This document shows positions 27,309 through 35,747 of a stretch of DNA of 59,098 nt, piece by piece. A program made the position numbers and the translations under genes. The notes below the pieces were generated by a model. That model did not search any database and was not told where the DNA came from. It saw only the letters and a program-made list of their open reading frames with translations. Each line of letters opens with the position of its first letter. The first letter of the stretch is position 1. Origin of the DNA: an uncultured Alistipes sp. (GTDB lineage Bacteria > Bacteroidota > Bacteroidia > Bacteroidales > Rikenellaceae); contig CALUJN010000018.1 of assembly GCA_944320985.1 (NCBI GenBank), positions 1 through 59,098 on the forward strand. Reading direction: 5' to 3'.

Positions 27309-28664
27309 ATGAAAACAAATATCATAGCAGTCATGGGCATCTTTGCCCTTTGCACCGGGAATCTCGCGGCCTGCAACGATTTCGAAAATCCCGGCGTTGC
27401 CTACGAAGAGCCGCAGGACAATCCCGAAGTTCCGAATCCGCCCCAGATCAACCCGTCGTGGAATCTTGTGCTCATGGCCAACGAAGGGCAGCAGAACGAG
27501 CATGTCTTCGCCTACAAGGACAAGAAATACGATGCGCTGTTCACCCGCACGCTGGGTTGGAACGGCGGTGACGGAGTGCTGACCACCGGATTGCCGGACG
27601 GAAACGTATTTTGGAGTTTCAACGACAGTTTCTACGGCGTCGTCGAAGGTGAGACCCGAACCCGGTTGAGCTGCAGCTTCCCGCGCAACAACCTGATGAT
27701 CCAGACTGGAGAAGATGATGACAGCGACCTGGTATGGCTTGCCGATTACGTACAGACGGACGATCCCGACGCCGAGCGTTATTACCATGCCCGCACCCAC
27801 ATCCGCCACCCGCAGGCCACCCTTTCCGAAGCAGATATCGAACGCGGAGAGATTGACCAGGATTATGTCTATTGGGCCGGTGATGCCACCGTTTACGAGG
27901 ATCCGGAGCGCGGCAAGGTGCTCCAGATGCTCTGGACCGGAGTCAATCTGACGGGCGGCGACAATTCGATGGTCAACTTCGACAGCTGCCTGCGGGAATA
28001 CAGCCTGGAAGGCACGCCCGGAGACGGACAATACATGTCCGTACTGACAACCGACTATGATTTCGGGGACAACGGATATGCCTACGGTTCCACGATGTTC
28101 GAGGACAAGGACGGACACGTCTATCTCTACACGACGCGTCAGGAAGGGCTGATCTCCCGCGTGCTGGTCGCCCGCACCGAAACCCTCGACCTGCGGAGCC
28201 AATGGTCCTATTACGTCCGGGACGTCAACGGCGAATACCACTGGCAGACCGAGCTCCCGACCGACGAGGAGATGCAGCGTTCCCACATCAGCAGCTACTC
28301 GGGCTCCATGCCGTGGATCTTCGAAAAGGACGGAACCTATTACATGGTCATGGAGAGCTTCCCCTTCGGCCGCGGCATCTACATCTATCGCAGCGAAAAG
28401 CCCTACGGACCGTTCGAAGATGAGAAGCTGCTCTTCTCGCTGCCCGAGACCCTCGACAAGATCGGAAATCCCTATCACCAGCGCTGGTACATGGTCAACC
28501 TGCACCCGGCACTCTCCCGGGAGGGCGAGCTTGTCTTCTCGACCAACAGCGACCCGAACAACTTCTGGGACAACTTCAACCGCGAAGGAAGCGCCGACTT
28601 CTACCGTCCCTACTTCTTCCGCGTGTACAACTGGGAGGCGGTCTACGACGATACTGAAGAGTAG
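27309..28664 (+). CDS. Five-bladed beta-propeller lipoprotein, candidate glycoside hydrolase
   Basis: The 451-residue protein has a lipoprotein signal peptide (NLAAC). Repeated W/F-x-x-N/D-D strands (NVFWSFNDSFYG, YVYWAGDATVYED, YGSTMFEDKDGHVYLYTTR, YMVMESFPFGRGIYIYRS, GELVFSTNSDP) suggest a GH43-like five-bladed propeller of the DUF4185/DUF5005 kind. Conserved-looking acidic residues (FND, GDAT, FEDKDG, ES) could form an active site, but I cannot name a characterised family. Its lipid anchor and place among surface components suggest that it acts on the intact glycan at the cell surface. It is an interesting enzyme candidate because the locus has no other obvious endo-acting enzyme. Confidence 0.6.
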   Translation: MKTNIIAVMGIFALCTGNLAACNDFENPGVAYEEPQDNPEVPNPPQINPSWNLVLMANEGQQNEHVFAYKDKKYDALFTRTLGWNGGDGVLTTGLPDGNVFWSFNDSFYGVVEGETRTRLSCSFPRNNLMIQTGEDDDSDLVWLADYVQTDDPDAERYYHARTHIRHPQATLSEADIERGEIDQDYVYWAGDATVYEDPERGKVLQMLWTGVNLTGGDNSMVNFDSCLREYSLEGTPGDGQYMSVLTTDYDFGDNGYAYGSTMFEDKDGHVYLYTTRQEGLISRVLVARTETLDLRSQWSYYVRDVNGEYHWQTELPTDEEMQRSHISSYSGSMPWIFEKDGTYYMVMESFPFGRGIYIYRSEKPYGPFEDEKLLFSLPETLDKIGNPYHQRWYMVNLHPALSREGELVFSTNSDPNNFWDNFNREGSADFYRPYFFRVYNWEAVYDDTEE

Positions 28665-28669
28665 AAAAA

Positions 28670-28698
28670 CGGCTCCGGCCATTTACAGGCCGGGGCCG
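28670..28698 (+). terminator. Intercistronic GC hairpin before the GH2 gene
   Basis: CGGCTCCGGCC (28670-28680) pairs with GGCCGGGGCCG (28688-28698) over 11 bp with one wobble and a 7-base loop, preceded by AAAAA. No T-run follows, so partial termination or 3'-end protection of the upstream surface-protein mRNA is more likely than full stop. Confidence 0.5.
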
Positions 28699-28742
28699 AT
28701 CTCCCGAACCGTTCGCCACTCAAGACCTGCAACTGCTTTCCG

Positions 28743-31643
28743 ATGAAAAAACTGAGTCTGCTTACCTTGTTTCTCTGTGCGACGCTGACCCTTACGGCCC
28801 GGCAACGCATCTCGCTCGACAGCCACAGCGGGAATATCGTCTGGGAGGTTCGTCCGCTCGACGACGCGAATCCGCTGCCTGCGATCGAAGCGCAGGTTCC
28901 GGGATGCGTCTTCGCATCGTATGTCGCCGCGGGCATCGAGGAAAACCCGGAATTCGGAGACAACGTCTACCGGGTTGACAAAAGCCGCTATGACGGCGAC
29001 TTTCTCTACACCGGCCGATTCCGCACACCGCACATCGATCCGGGGAAACGGCTGTGGCTCCATTTCGAGGGCGTGAACCGCAAAGCGGTGATCCGCCTCA
29101 ACGGAGAGATGCTCGGCACCCTCGACGGATTCATGCAACGAGGCTGCTACGACATCACGAAACAGCTCCGTCCCGACGCCGAGAATGTATTGACCGTCGA
29201 GGTCGAATGGGTCGGTTTTCCCGTTCCCAACTTCCGGAGCCCCACCTACATCTCAAGTGCCGGATGGGACTGGATGCCCTATGCCCCGGGGTTGCTGAGC
29301 GGAATCACCGACGACGTCTACCTCACCACCTCGGGGGAGGTTCGAATCCTCGATCCGTGGATCCGGACCCGGGTTCCCGACCGCCGCCATGCGACCGTCG
29401 AGATCCGTGCCGAGCTCGAAAATCTCGGAACAACCCCCTGTTCGGGAATCCTCCGCGGGACGATCGAACCCGGGAAGATCGCCTTCTCCCGGGAGATCCG
29501 CCTCGAGCCCCGGGAGCGGAAAAGCATCCGTCTGACCCACGACGAGATCAAGGCGCTGGCCATGGAAGATCCGCAGTTGTGGTGGCCCAACGGGCTGGGA
29601 GATCCCGTACTCCACACCTGCCGCCTCGATTTCGAAAGCGATGGGGAGATCTCCGACACGCGGGAGATCCGCTTCGGAATCCGTCAATACGACTACGAGA
29701 CGCGCGACGGGATTTTCCGCATCAAAATCAACGGCGAACCCGTCTATGTCAAGGGCGGGAACTGGGGTATGAGCGAATGGCTGCTCCGGTGCCGCGGTGC
29801 GGAATACGACACGCGGGTGGCCCTGCACCGGCACATGAACTACAACATGATCCGCAACTGGATCGGGTCCGTCACCGACGAGGAGTTCTACGACGCCTGC
29901 GACAAATACGGAATCATGGTCTGGGACGATTTCTGGCTGAACTCGCATCCCAACCTTCCCCATGACCTGCAGGCCTTCCAGGAGAATGCCATCGAAAAGA
30001 TCAAGCGACTGCGCAACCATGCCTGCATCGCCGTATGGTGCGGCGACAACGAGGGCGTGCCGCAAAAGCCGCTGGACGACTGGTTGCGCGGAGACGTGGC
30101 CTATTACGATGCCGGAGACCGGCACTACCAGTCCATCTCCAATGCGCAGGGGCTCTCGGGCAGCGGACCCTGGGCCAACTTCCATCCCGCCTGGTACTTC
30201 ACCCCGCATCCGATGCCCTACGGCTACCGGGGAGAACCCGCCTGGGGCTTCCGCACCGAAATCGGAACCGCCGTATTCACCACCTTCGAAAGTTTCCGCC
30301 GCTTTATGCCCGAGGAGTGCTGGTGGCCGCGCAACGAGATGTGGGACAAGCACTTCTTCGGAAAACAGGCCGCCAATGCCGCCCCGGACAAATATTTCGA
30401 AACGGTGGAGCGGAACTACGGACCCTGCAACGGCATCGAGGAGTTCTGCCGCAAGGCCCAGCTGCTCAACCTGGAGGTCAACAAGGCCATGTACGAAGGC
30501 TGGCAGCACCATCTTTGGGACGATGCCACGGGAATCATGACCTGGATGAGCCAGTCGGCCTATCCCTCGCTGGTATGGCAAACCTACGACTACTATTTCG
30601 ATCCGACGGGAGCCTATTGGGGCGTGCGCAAGGCCTGTGAGCATGTGCACATCCAGTGGAGCCCGGCCGACAACTCGGTGAAGGCCGTCAACACCACGCG
30701 CGAGGCGCTCGACGAGATAACCGCCACGGCCCGGGTCTACGATCTCAACGGACGGTTGCTGCCGCAATATTCGCAGCGTCTGCGCACCCGTATCCCCGCC
30801 AACGGAACCCGGGATCTCTTCGATCTGGATTTCGCCGCCGGCAACATCGCCCGGAACCGGCCGGTGACAGTCTCCTCCGTCTCGGCGGATGCCGGCATGC
30901 CGGAGGCGATCACGGACGGCAACGATATGAGCCGCTGGTCGAGCGAGTACTCCGACGACCAATGGATCCGGATCGATCTGGAGGAGCCCCGCCGCTTCTC
31001 GGAGATCGTACTCAAATGGGAGGAGGCCCATGCGGCATCCTACACCATCGAGGTTTCGGAGGATGCCGCCACGTGGCGCAACGTGTACGAGGCGTACCAG
31101 TCGGAGGGCGGCGTCGAGCGGATCAAGCTGCAGCCGCTGACGGCCCGTTACATCCGGGTGGTCGGCACGAAACGGGCCACTCCGTGGGGATACTCCCTCT
31201 ACGAAGTGGAGGTCTACGACCGCTCCGGAAACGAACCGGCGCTGACCCCCATGCATTTCATCCGCCTCGAGCTCTCGGACCGCAACGGCAAAACCCTCTC
31301 CGACAACTTCTACTGGCGTTCGACGGACAAGGCCGACTACACGGCACTCAACACGCTCGCCCCGGCCAAACTCCGCGTCCGCACGCAGCTTCGCACGCAG
31401 GGCTCCCGGAAGACGATCCGGGCCGAGATCCGCAATGTCGGACATTCGGTGGCCTTTGCCATCCATCTGCAACCCTATCGGCTCAGCGACACCGAGCGCA
31501 TCCTTCCCTTCACGGCCGACGACAACTACTTCACCCTGTTCCAGGGCGAAAGCCGGGTGATCGAGATCGAATTCGACGGCAGCCTGCTGCCCGACGACCG
31601 TTACGAACTCCGGGCCGAAGCCTACAACAGCCCAAGACCTTGA
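28743..31643 (+). CDS. GH2 family beta-mannosidase/exo-beta-glycosidase with inserted discoidin-type module
   Basis: This 966-residue exported enzyme has a GH2 N-terminal jelly roll (about residues 25-190), an Ig-like domain (about 195-310) and a TIM barrel (about 315-625). The acid/base is probably Glu437 in WCGDNEG and the nucleophile Glu506 in FRTEIG. The WCG-x-NE form is typical of the beta-mannosidase / exo-glucosaminidase branch rather than beta-galactosidases. A discoidin (F5/8 type C, CBM32-like) module lies at about 703-833 (SRWSSEYSDDQWIRIDL), apparently inserted before the last beta-sandwich domain, which resumes with HFIRLELSDRNG. In this locus removal of a beta-linked mannose, as in an N-glycan core, is one reasonable role; substrate is not proven. 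Confidence 0.8.
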   Translation: MKKLSLLTLFLCATLTLTARQRISLDSHSGNIVWEVRPLDDANPLPAIEAQVPGCVFASYVAAGIEENPEFGDNVYRVDKSRYDGDFLYTGRFRTPHIDPGKRLWLHFEGVNRKAVIRLNGEMLGTLDGFMQRGCYDITKQLRPDAENVLTVEVEWVGFPVPNFRSPTYISSAGWDWMPYAPGLLSGITDDVYLTTSGEVRILDPWIRTRVPDRRHATVEIRAELENLGTTPCSGILRGTIEPGKIAFSREIRLEPRERKSIRLTHDEIKALAMEDPQLWWPNGLGDPVLHTCRLDFESDGEISDTREIRFGIRQYDYETRDGIFRIKINGEPVYVKGGNWGMSEWLLRCRGAEYDTRVALHRHMNYNMIRNWIGSVTDEEFYDACDKYGIMVWDDFWLNSHPNLPHDLQAFQENAIEKIKRLRNHACIAVWCGDNEGVPQKPLDDWLRGDVAYYDAGDRHYQSISNAQGLSGSGPWANFHPAWYFTPHPMPYGYRGEPAWGFRTEIGTAVFTTFESFRRFMPEECWWPRNEMWDKHFFGKQAANAAPDKYFETVERNYGPCNGIEEFCRKAQLLNLEVNKAMYEGWQHHLWDDATGIMTWMSQSAYPSLVWQTYDYYFDPTGAYWGVRKACEHVHIQWSPADNSVKAVNTTREALDEITATARVYDLNGRLLPQYSQRLRTRIPANGTRDLFDLDFAAGNIARNRPVTVSSVSADAGMPEAITDGNDMSRWSSEYSDDQWIRIDLEEPRRFSEIVLKWEEAHAASYTIEVSEDAATWRNVYEAYQSEGGVERIKLQPLTARYIRVVGTKRATPWGYSLYEVEVYDRSGNEPALTPMHFIRLELSDRNGKTLSDNFYWRSTDKADYTALNTLAPAKLRVRTQLRTQGSRKTIRAEIRNVGHSVAFAIHLQPYRLSDTERILPFTADDNYFTLFQGESRVIEIEFDGSLLPDDRYELRAEAYNSPRP

Positions 31644-31672
31644 ACAGAATACCTATCAAAACACACGCAACC

Positions 31673-33055
31673 ATGAAAAAAATACTTCTCTGTGCCATTC
31701 TGATGTGCGGACTGCACGCCGGAATCCGTGCCCAACAGATCACCCCGTTCCGGGAGGGGGAACGTGCCGTATTCCTCGGCAACAGCATCACCGACGGGGG
31801 ACACTATCACTCCTATGTCTGGCTCTACTACATGACCCGCTTCCCGTACATGCATCTGGAGGTCTTCAACGCCGGAATCGGCGGCGATACGGCGGCCGAC
31901 ATGTACAAACGTCTGGACGACGATGTCTTCAACCGGCAGCCGACAACGCTTCTCGTCACCTTCGGCATGAACGATACCGGCTATTTCGAATACAACGGCC
32001 CCGATGCCGCGGCTTTCGGCGAAAAGAAGTACCGGGAATGCCTGGAAAACTACCGCAAGATCGAGGCGCGGCTCAAGACGCTCAAGGATGTGCATATCGT
32101 CCTGATCGGCAGCTCTCCCTACGACGAAACGGCCGAAATCAAGGACAACACTCCCTTCAAGAACAAAAATGCCGTCATGAAACGCGTCGTGGAGTTCCAG
32201 CGGGAATCGGCCCGGGAGAACGGCTGGGAGTTCCTCGACTTCAACGACCCGATGGTAGAGATCACGCTGCGTGAACAGGCCGCCGATCCGGGCTTCACAT
32301 TGAGCGGCGGTGACCGCATACACCCCGAGAACGACGGACACATGGTCATGGCCTACCTCATCCTCAAGGCCCAGGGCTTTGCCGGCAAGGAGGTGGCCGC
32401 CATGGAGATTGACGCCGCCAAAGGCTCCGTCCTCGAGGCCAGAAACTGCACCATCGAGAACCTGCAGCGCAATCGCCGCGAGCTGAGCTTCGACTACCTG
32501 GCCGAGGCGCTGCCCTATCCGCTCGACACGCTGCCCCGGGGATGGGGCGCCAAACGCCCGCAAGCCAATGCCGCACGGCTGGTTCCCTTCGTCGAGGAGA
32601 TGAACCGCGAGATGCTCTGCGTCAAGGGGCTGAAAGGCGACTATGCCCTTTACATCGATGAGGAGAAAATCGGGGAGTGGTCCGCCCGGGAACTTGCCGA
32701 AGGGATCAATCTGGCGACAATGGACAACACGCCGCAGTATCAACAGGCGCTCCAGGTGATGTTCCTCAACGAATACCGCTGGGAGATCGAACGGCAGTTC
32801 CGGGATTTCGCCTGGATGGAGTTCGGATTCCTCCAGCCGCGGGGGCTGCTCTATGCCGACAACCGGAAGGCGGTCGAGGCCATCGATGCCGAAAAAGAGA
32901 AGGATGGCTGGGTCATGGGACACCGCGGCAACTATTCGCAGCTGATGCACGAAGCGGTCCGGAACGCCCGGATCGGGGAGATGAAACACCTCATAGAGGA
33001 GATCTACAAGATCAACAAACCGCAGGTTCATCGTATCTCCCTGCGCCAACTCTAA
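31673..33055 (+). CDS. Exported SGNH/GDSL hydrolase, probable carbohydrate esterase
   Basis: The frame is open upstream inside the GH2 gene, but ATG 31673 opens on a signal peptide (cleavage near IRA). The 460-residue product carries SGNH blocks: block I FLGNSITDGG with catalytic Ser38, block II GIGGDTA, block III TFGMND, and block V DRIHPENDGH with Asp214 and His217. That is the layout of carbohydrate de-acetylases and related esterases. The C-terminal about 220 residues extend beyond the hydrolase domain and resemble a domain often fused in PUL-encoded SGNH proteins, without a name I can give. It lies 29 bp after the GH2 gene and 9 bp before the GH78 gene. Confidence 0.82.
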   Translation: MKKILLCAILMCGLHAGIRAQQITPFREGERAVFLGNSITDGGHYHSYVWLYYMTRFPYMHLEVFNAGIGGDTAADMYKRLDDDVFNRQPTTLLVTFGMNDTGYFEYNGPDAAAFGEKKYRECLENYRKIEARLKTLKDVHIVLIGSSPYDETAEIKDNTPFKNKNAVMKRVVEFQRESARENGWEFLDFNDPMVEITLREQAADPGFTLSGGDRIHPENDGHMVMAYLILKAQGFAGKEVAAMEIDAAKGSVLEARNCTIENLQRNRRELSFDYLAEALPYPLDTLPRGWGAKRPQANAARLVPFVEEMNREMLCVKGLKGDYALYIDEEKIGEWSARELAEGINLATMDNTPQYQQALQVMFLNEYRWEIERQFRDFAWMEFGFLQPRGLLYADNRKAVEAIDAEKEKDGWVMGHRGNYSQLMHEAVRNARIGEMKHLIEEIYKINKPQVHRISLRQL

Positions 33056-33064
33056 TTCCGCATC

Positions 33065-35728
33065 ATGAAAAGGAGGATTTCGCTGCTCATCGCACTTCTT
33101 CTCGGGGGCATGCTGCCGCTTGACGCCCGGGAGGTCGGCGTCGTGCACCTTACGTGCGAAGGACGTGAGAATCCGCTGGCCATCGACACCCGATCGCCCC
33201 GCTTCGGATGGCAGCTGCGCTCCCCGGTCCGAAATGACCGGCAGCACAGCTACCGGATCCGAATCGCCTCCGACAGTCTGCGCTTGGCAAACGGCGAAGC
33301 CGACGTCTGGGACTCCGGCAAACGGCTCTCGGATCGCTCGGTCATGATCCCCTACGAAGGGGCTCCGCTGACCGACGGGGCGCAATACTGGTGGCAGGTG
33401 GAGCTCTGCAGCGAATCTTCCCGTCGATCCATTTTATCGCCAATCGCCCGTTTCGGAGTCGGGTTGACCGATCCGGCAAGCATCACGGGGCGCTTCATCG
33501 GACGTTCCGGGGCCGGCGCCACAGCCTCCCTTTTACGAAAGCGGTTCCGGGTGGAGCGATCCGAGAGACAGGCGCTGCTGCATGTCAACTCGCTGGGTTA
33601 TCACGAAGTCTGGCTGAACGGCCGCAAGGTCGGAGACGCCTGTCTGGCCCCGGCCATCTCGCAGCTCGACAAACGTTCGCTCTGGGTCACATACGACGTC
33701 GCGGGCCTGCTGCACGAGGGGATGAACGATCTGGTAATCTGGCTCGGACAGGGTTGGTACAAACGCAATACCTTCGGACGCTGGCAACCCGACGAGCCCT
33801 ACACCGAACCGCTCGTCCGGGCCCAGCTCGATGCCGGTTCGGGTGAAACCCGGCACAACATCTGCCACACGGATTCGACCTGGCGTTCGGCGCTCAGCGG
33901 ATACCGTGACACCGGATCCTGGAACGCACTCGATTTCGGTGGTGAAGAGGTCGATGCCCGGAAGAATCCCCGATCGATGGACACCGCCGATCTGGATGCG
34001 CTCGACTGGGGTGCGGTGCTCGTCGCGGAGAAACCCGGACTCAAGGCAACCCCCCAAAGCGTGGAAAACGACCGCATCCAGGAGCGGCTGAAACCACGCA
34101 CGATCCGACGGATCGGTGCGGATGCCTGGCAGCTGGATTTCGGAAAGGTCATCACCGGATGGCTTGAGATGGTCTTCGATTCGCAGCCGGCCGGTTCGCG
34201 CGTGGTCTTCGAATACAGCGACGAAGTGGATGACAAAGGGGTTCCGCTCGACCAGAAACAGCGCGATCTCTACATCGCCTGCGGAAGGCGCGGCGAACGC
34301 TTCATCAACAAATTCAACCACCATGCCTTCCGGCATGTCATCGTACGCGGGCTCTCCGGAGAGCCTTCGCCGGAGCAGGTGCAGGCCCTCGCCATACGGA
34401 CCGATTATCGGGACGAGTCGACGTTCGTCTGCTCGGACAGCGACCTGAACGCCATTCACGACATGATCAGGCACACGCTGTCGTGTCTGGCCTACAACGG
34501 CTACATGGTCGACTGCCCCCACCTCGAACGCTCGGGATACGGCGGCGACGGCAACTCCTCGACCGAGACATTGCAGACCATGTACGGAGTCGCCCCGCTC
34601 TATCGAAACTGGATGCAGGCCTGGAGCGATGCCATGCGGCCGGGCGGCAGTCTTCCGCACGTGGCGCCCAATGCCGGAGCCGGAGGCGGAGGTCCCTACT
34701 GGTGTGGATTCATCGTCATGGCGCCCTGGCAGACCTGGCTCAACTACGGCGACCGCACGCTGATCGACCGGCACTACCCGGCCATGAAGGAGTGGATATC
34801 CTACGCCGAGCGATACGTCAAGGAGGGGCTGCTGCAACGTTGGCCCGACACACCCTATCGGGACTGGTATCTGGGGGACTGGCTCGCGCCGTGGGGCGTG
34901 GATACGGGAAACGAAGCCTCCGTCACGCTGGTCAACAACTGCTTCCTGAGCGACTGCTACGACAAGATGGCCCGCATGGCGCGTCTTTGCGGTCACGAGA
35001 CCGACGCCAAACGCTTCGAAAAACGGAAAGCCGAGCTCAATCAGAGGATCCACAGCCGTTTCTACAACCCCGAAACGGCGACCTACGCCACTGCGTCGCA
35101 ACTCGACATGGTCTACCCGATGGTCGTGGGAGCCACTCCGGACTCGCTTCGCGAAAGGGTCACGGAAACACTGCTCCACAGAAGCCGCGAGGTATTGCAC
35201 GACCATATCGGGGGAGGTCTGGTCGGCGTTCCCCTGATCACCCGCTGGGCCATCGAGTCCCGACACCACGAATGGATCTACCGCATGCTCAAACAGCGCG
35301 ACTATCCCGGTTATCTGCACATGATCGATCATGGCGCCACGGCGACCTGGGAATACTGGAGCGGGGAACGAAGCCGCGTACACAACTGCTACAACGGAAT
35401 CGGAACGTGGTTCTACCAGGCTCTGGGAGGGCTCCGCACCGAAAGCGAGGGACCCGGCTACCGACACGTCCGCATCGATCCGCAGATTCCCGAAGGGGTC
35501 GAATGGTGCCGAATCACCAAAGAGACCCCCTACGGGCGAATCGAACTGAGCTGGAAACAGCAGAACGGATGTCTGGAAATGGAGCTGTTCCTGCCGCCGG
35601 GCGTCGAAGCTTCGGCGATCGTCCCTTCCGGTACGATCGCCGGACGTCTGGACCGGAAGAAGATCGATCCGTCAAGCCGGGAACTGTTGCTCGGCAGCGG
35701 ACATCACCGCATCGTTTACAACCGTTGA
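33065..35728 (+). CDS. GH78 family alpha-L-rhamnosidase
   Basis: The 887-residue exported protein shows the GH78 layout: N-terminal Ig-type domain (LTCEGRENPLAIDT, PRFGWQL), beta-sandwich CBM67-like region (NGRKVGDACLAPAISQLDKR), and an (alpha/alpha)6 catalytic domain from about residue 440. DCPHLERSGYGGDG at 483-496 holds the usual general acid region (Glu488), and TATWEYWSG provides the second conserved Glu. GH78 enzymes invert alpha-L-rhamnosides. Its presence implies rhamnose, or a similarly configured sugar, on the target of an otherwise mannose-directed locus. Confidence 0.9.
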   Translation: MKRRISLLIALLLGGMLPLDAREVGVVHLTCEGRENPLAIDTRSPRFGWQLRSPVRNDRQHSYRIRIASDSLRLANGEADVWDSGKRLSDRSVMIPYEGAPLTDGAQYWWQVELCSESSRRSILSPIARFGVGLTDPASITGRFIGRSGAGATASLLRKRFRVERSERQALLHVNSLGYHEVWLNGRKVGDACLAPAISQLDKRSLWVTYDVAGLLHEGMNDLVIWLGQGWYKRNTFGRWQPDEPYTEPLVRAQLDAGSGETRHNICHTDSTWRSALSGYRDTGSWNALDFGGEEVDARKNPRSMDTADLDALDWGAVLVAEKPGLKATPQSVENDRIQERLKPRTIRRIGADAWQLDFGKVITGWLEMVFDSQPAGSRVVFEYSDEVDDKGVPLDQKQRDLYIACGRRGERFINKFNHHAFRHVIVRGLSGEPSPEQVQALAIRTDYRDESTFVCSDSDLNAIHDMIRHTLSCLAYNGYMVDCPHLERSGYGGDGNSSTETLQTMYGVAPLYRNWMQAWSDAMRPGGSLPHVAPNAGAGGGGPYWCGFIVMAPWQTWLNYGDRTLIDRHYPAMKEWISYAERYVKEGLLQRWPDTPYRDWYLGDWLAPWGVDTGNEASVTLVNNCFLSDCYDKMARMARLCGHETDAKRFEKRKAELNQRIHSRFYNPETATYATASQLDMVYPMVVGATPDSLRERVTETLLHRSREVLHDHIGGGLVGVPLITRWAIESRHHEWIYRMLKQRDYPGYLHMIDHGATATWEYWSGERSRVHNCYNGIGTWFYQALGGLRTESEGPGYRHVRIDPQIPEGVEWCRITKETPYGRIELSWKQQNGCLEMELFLPPGVEASAIVPSGTIAGRLDRKKIDPSSRELLLGSGHHRIVYNR

Positions 35729-35747
35729 ACCGAAACCTTGCAACATC

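Noticed and set aside
30656..31672. Extension of the SGNH hydrolase frame into the GH2 gene
   Set aside because: The signal peptide begins at ATG 31673 and the upstream part is a shadow of the GH2 coding sequence.
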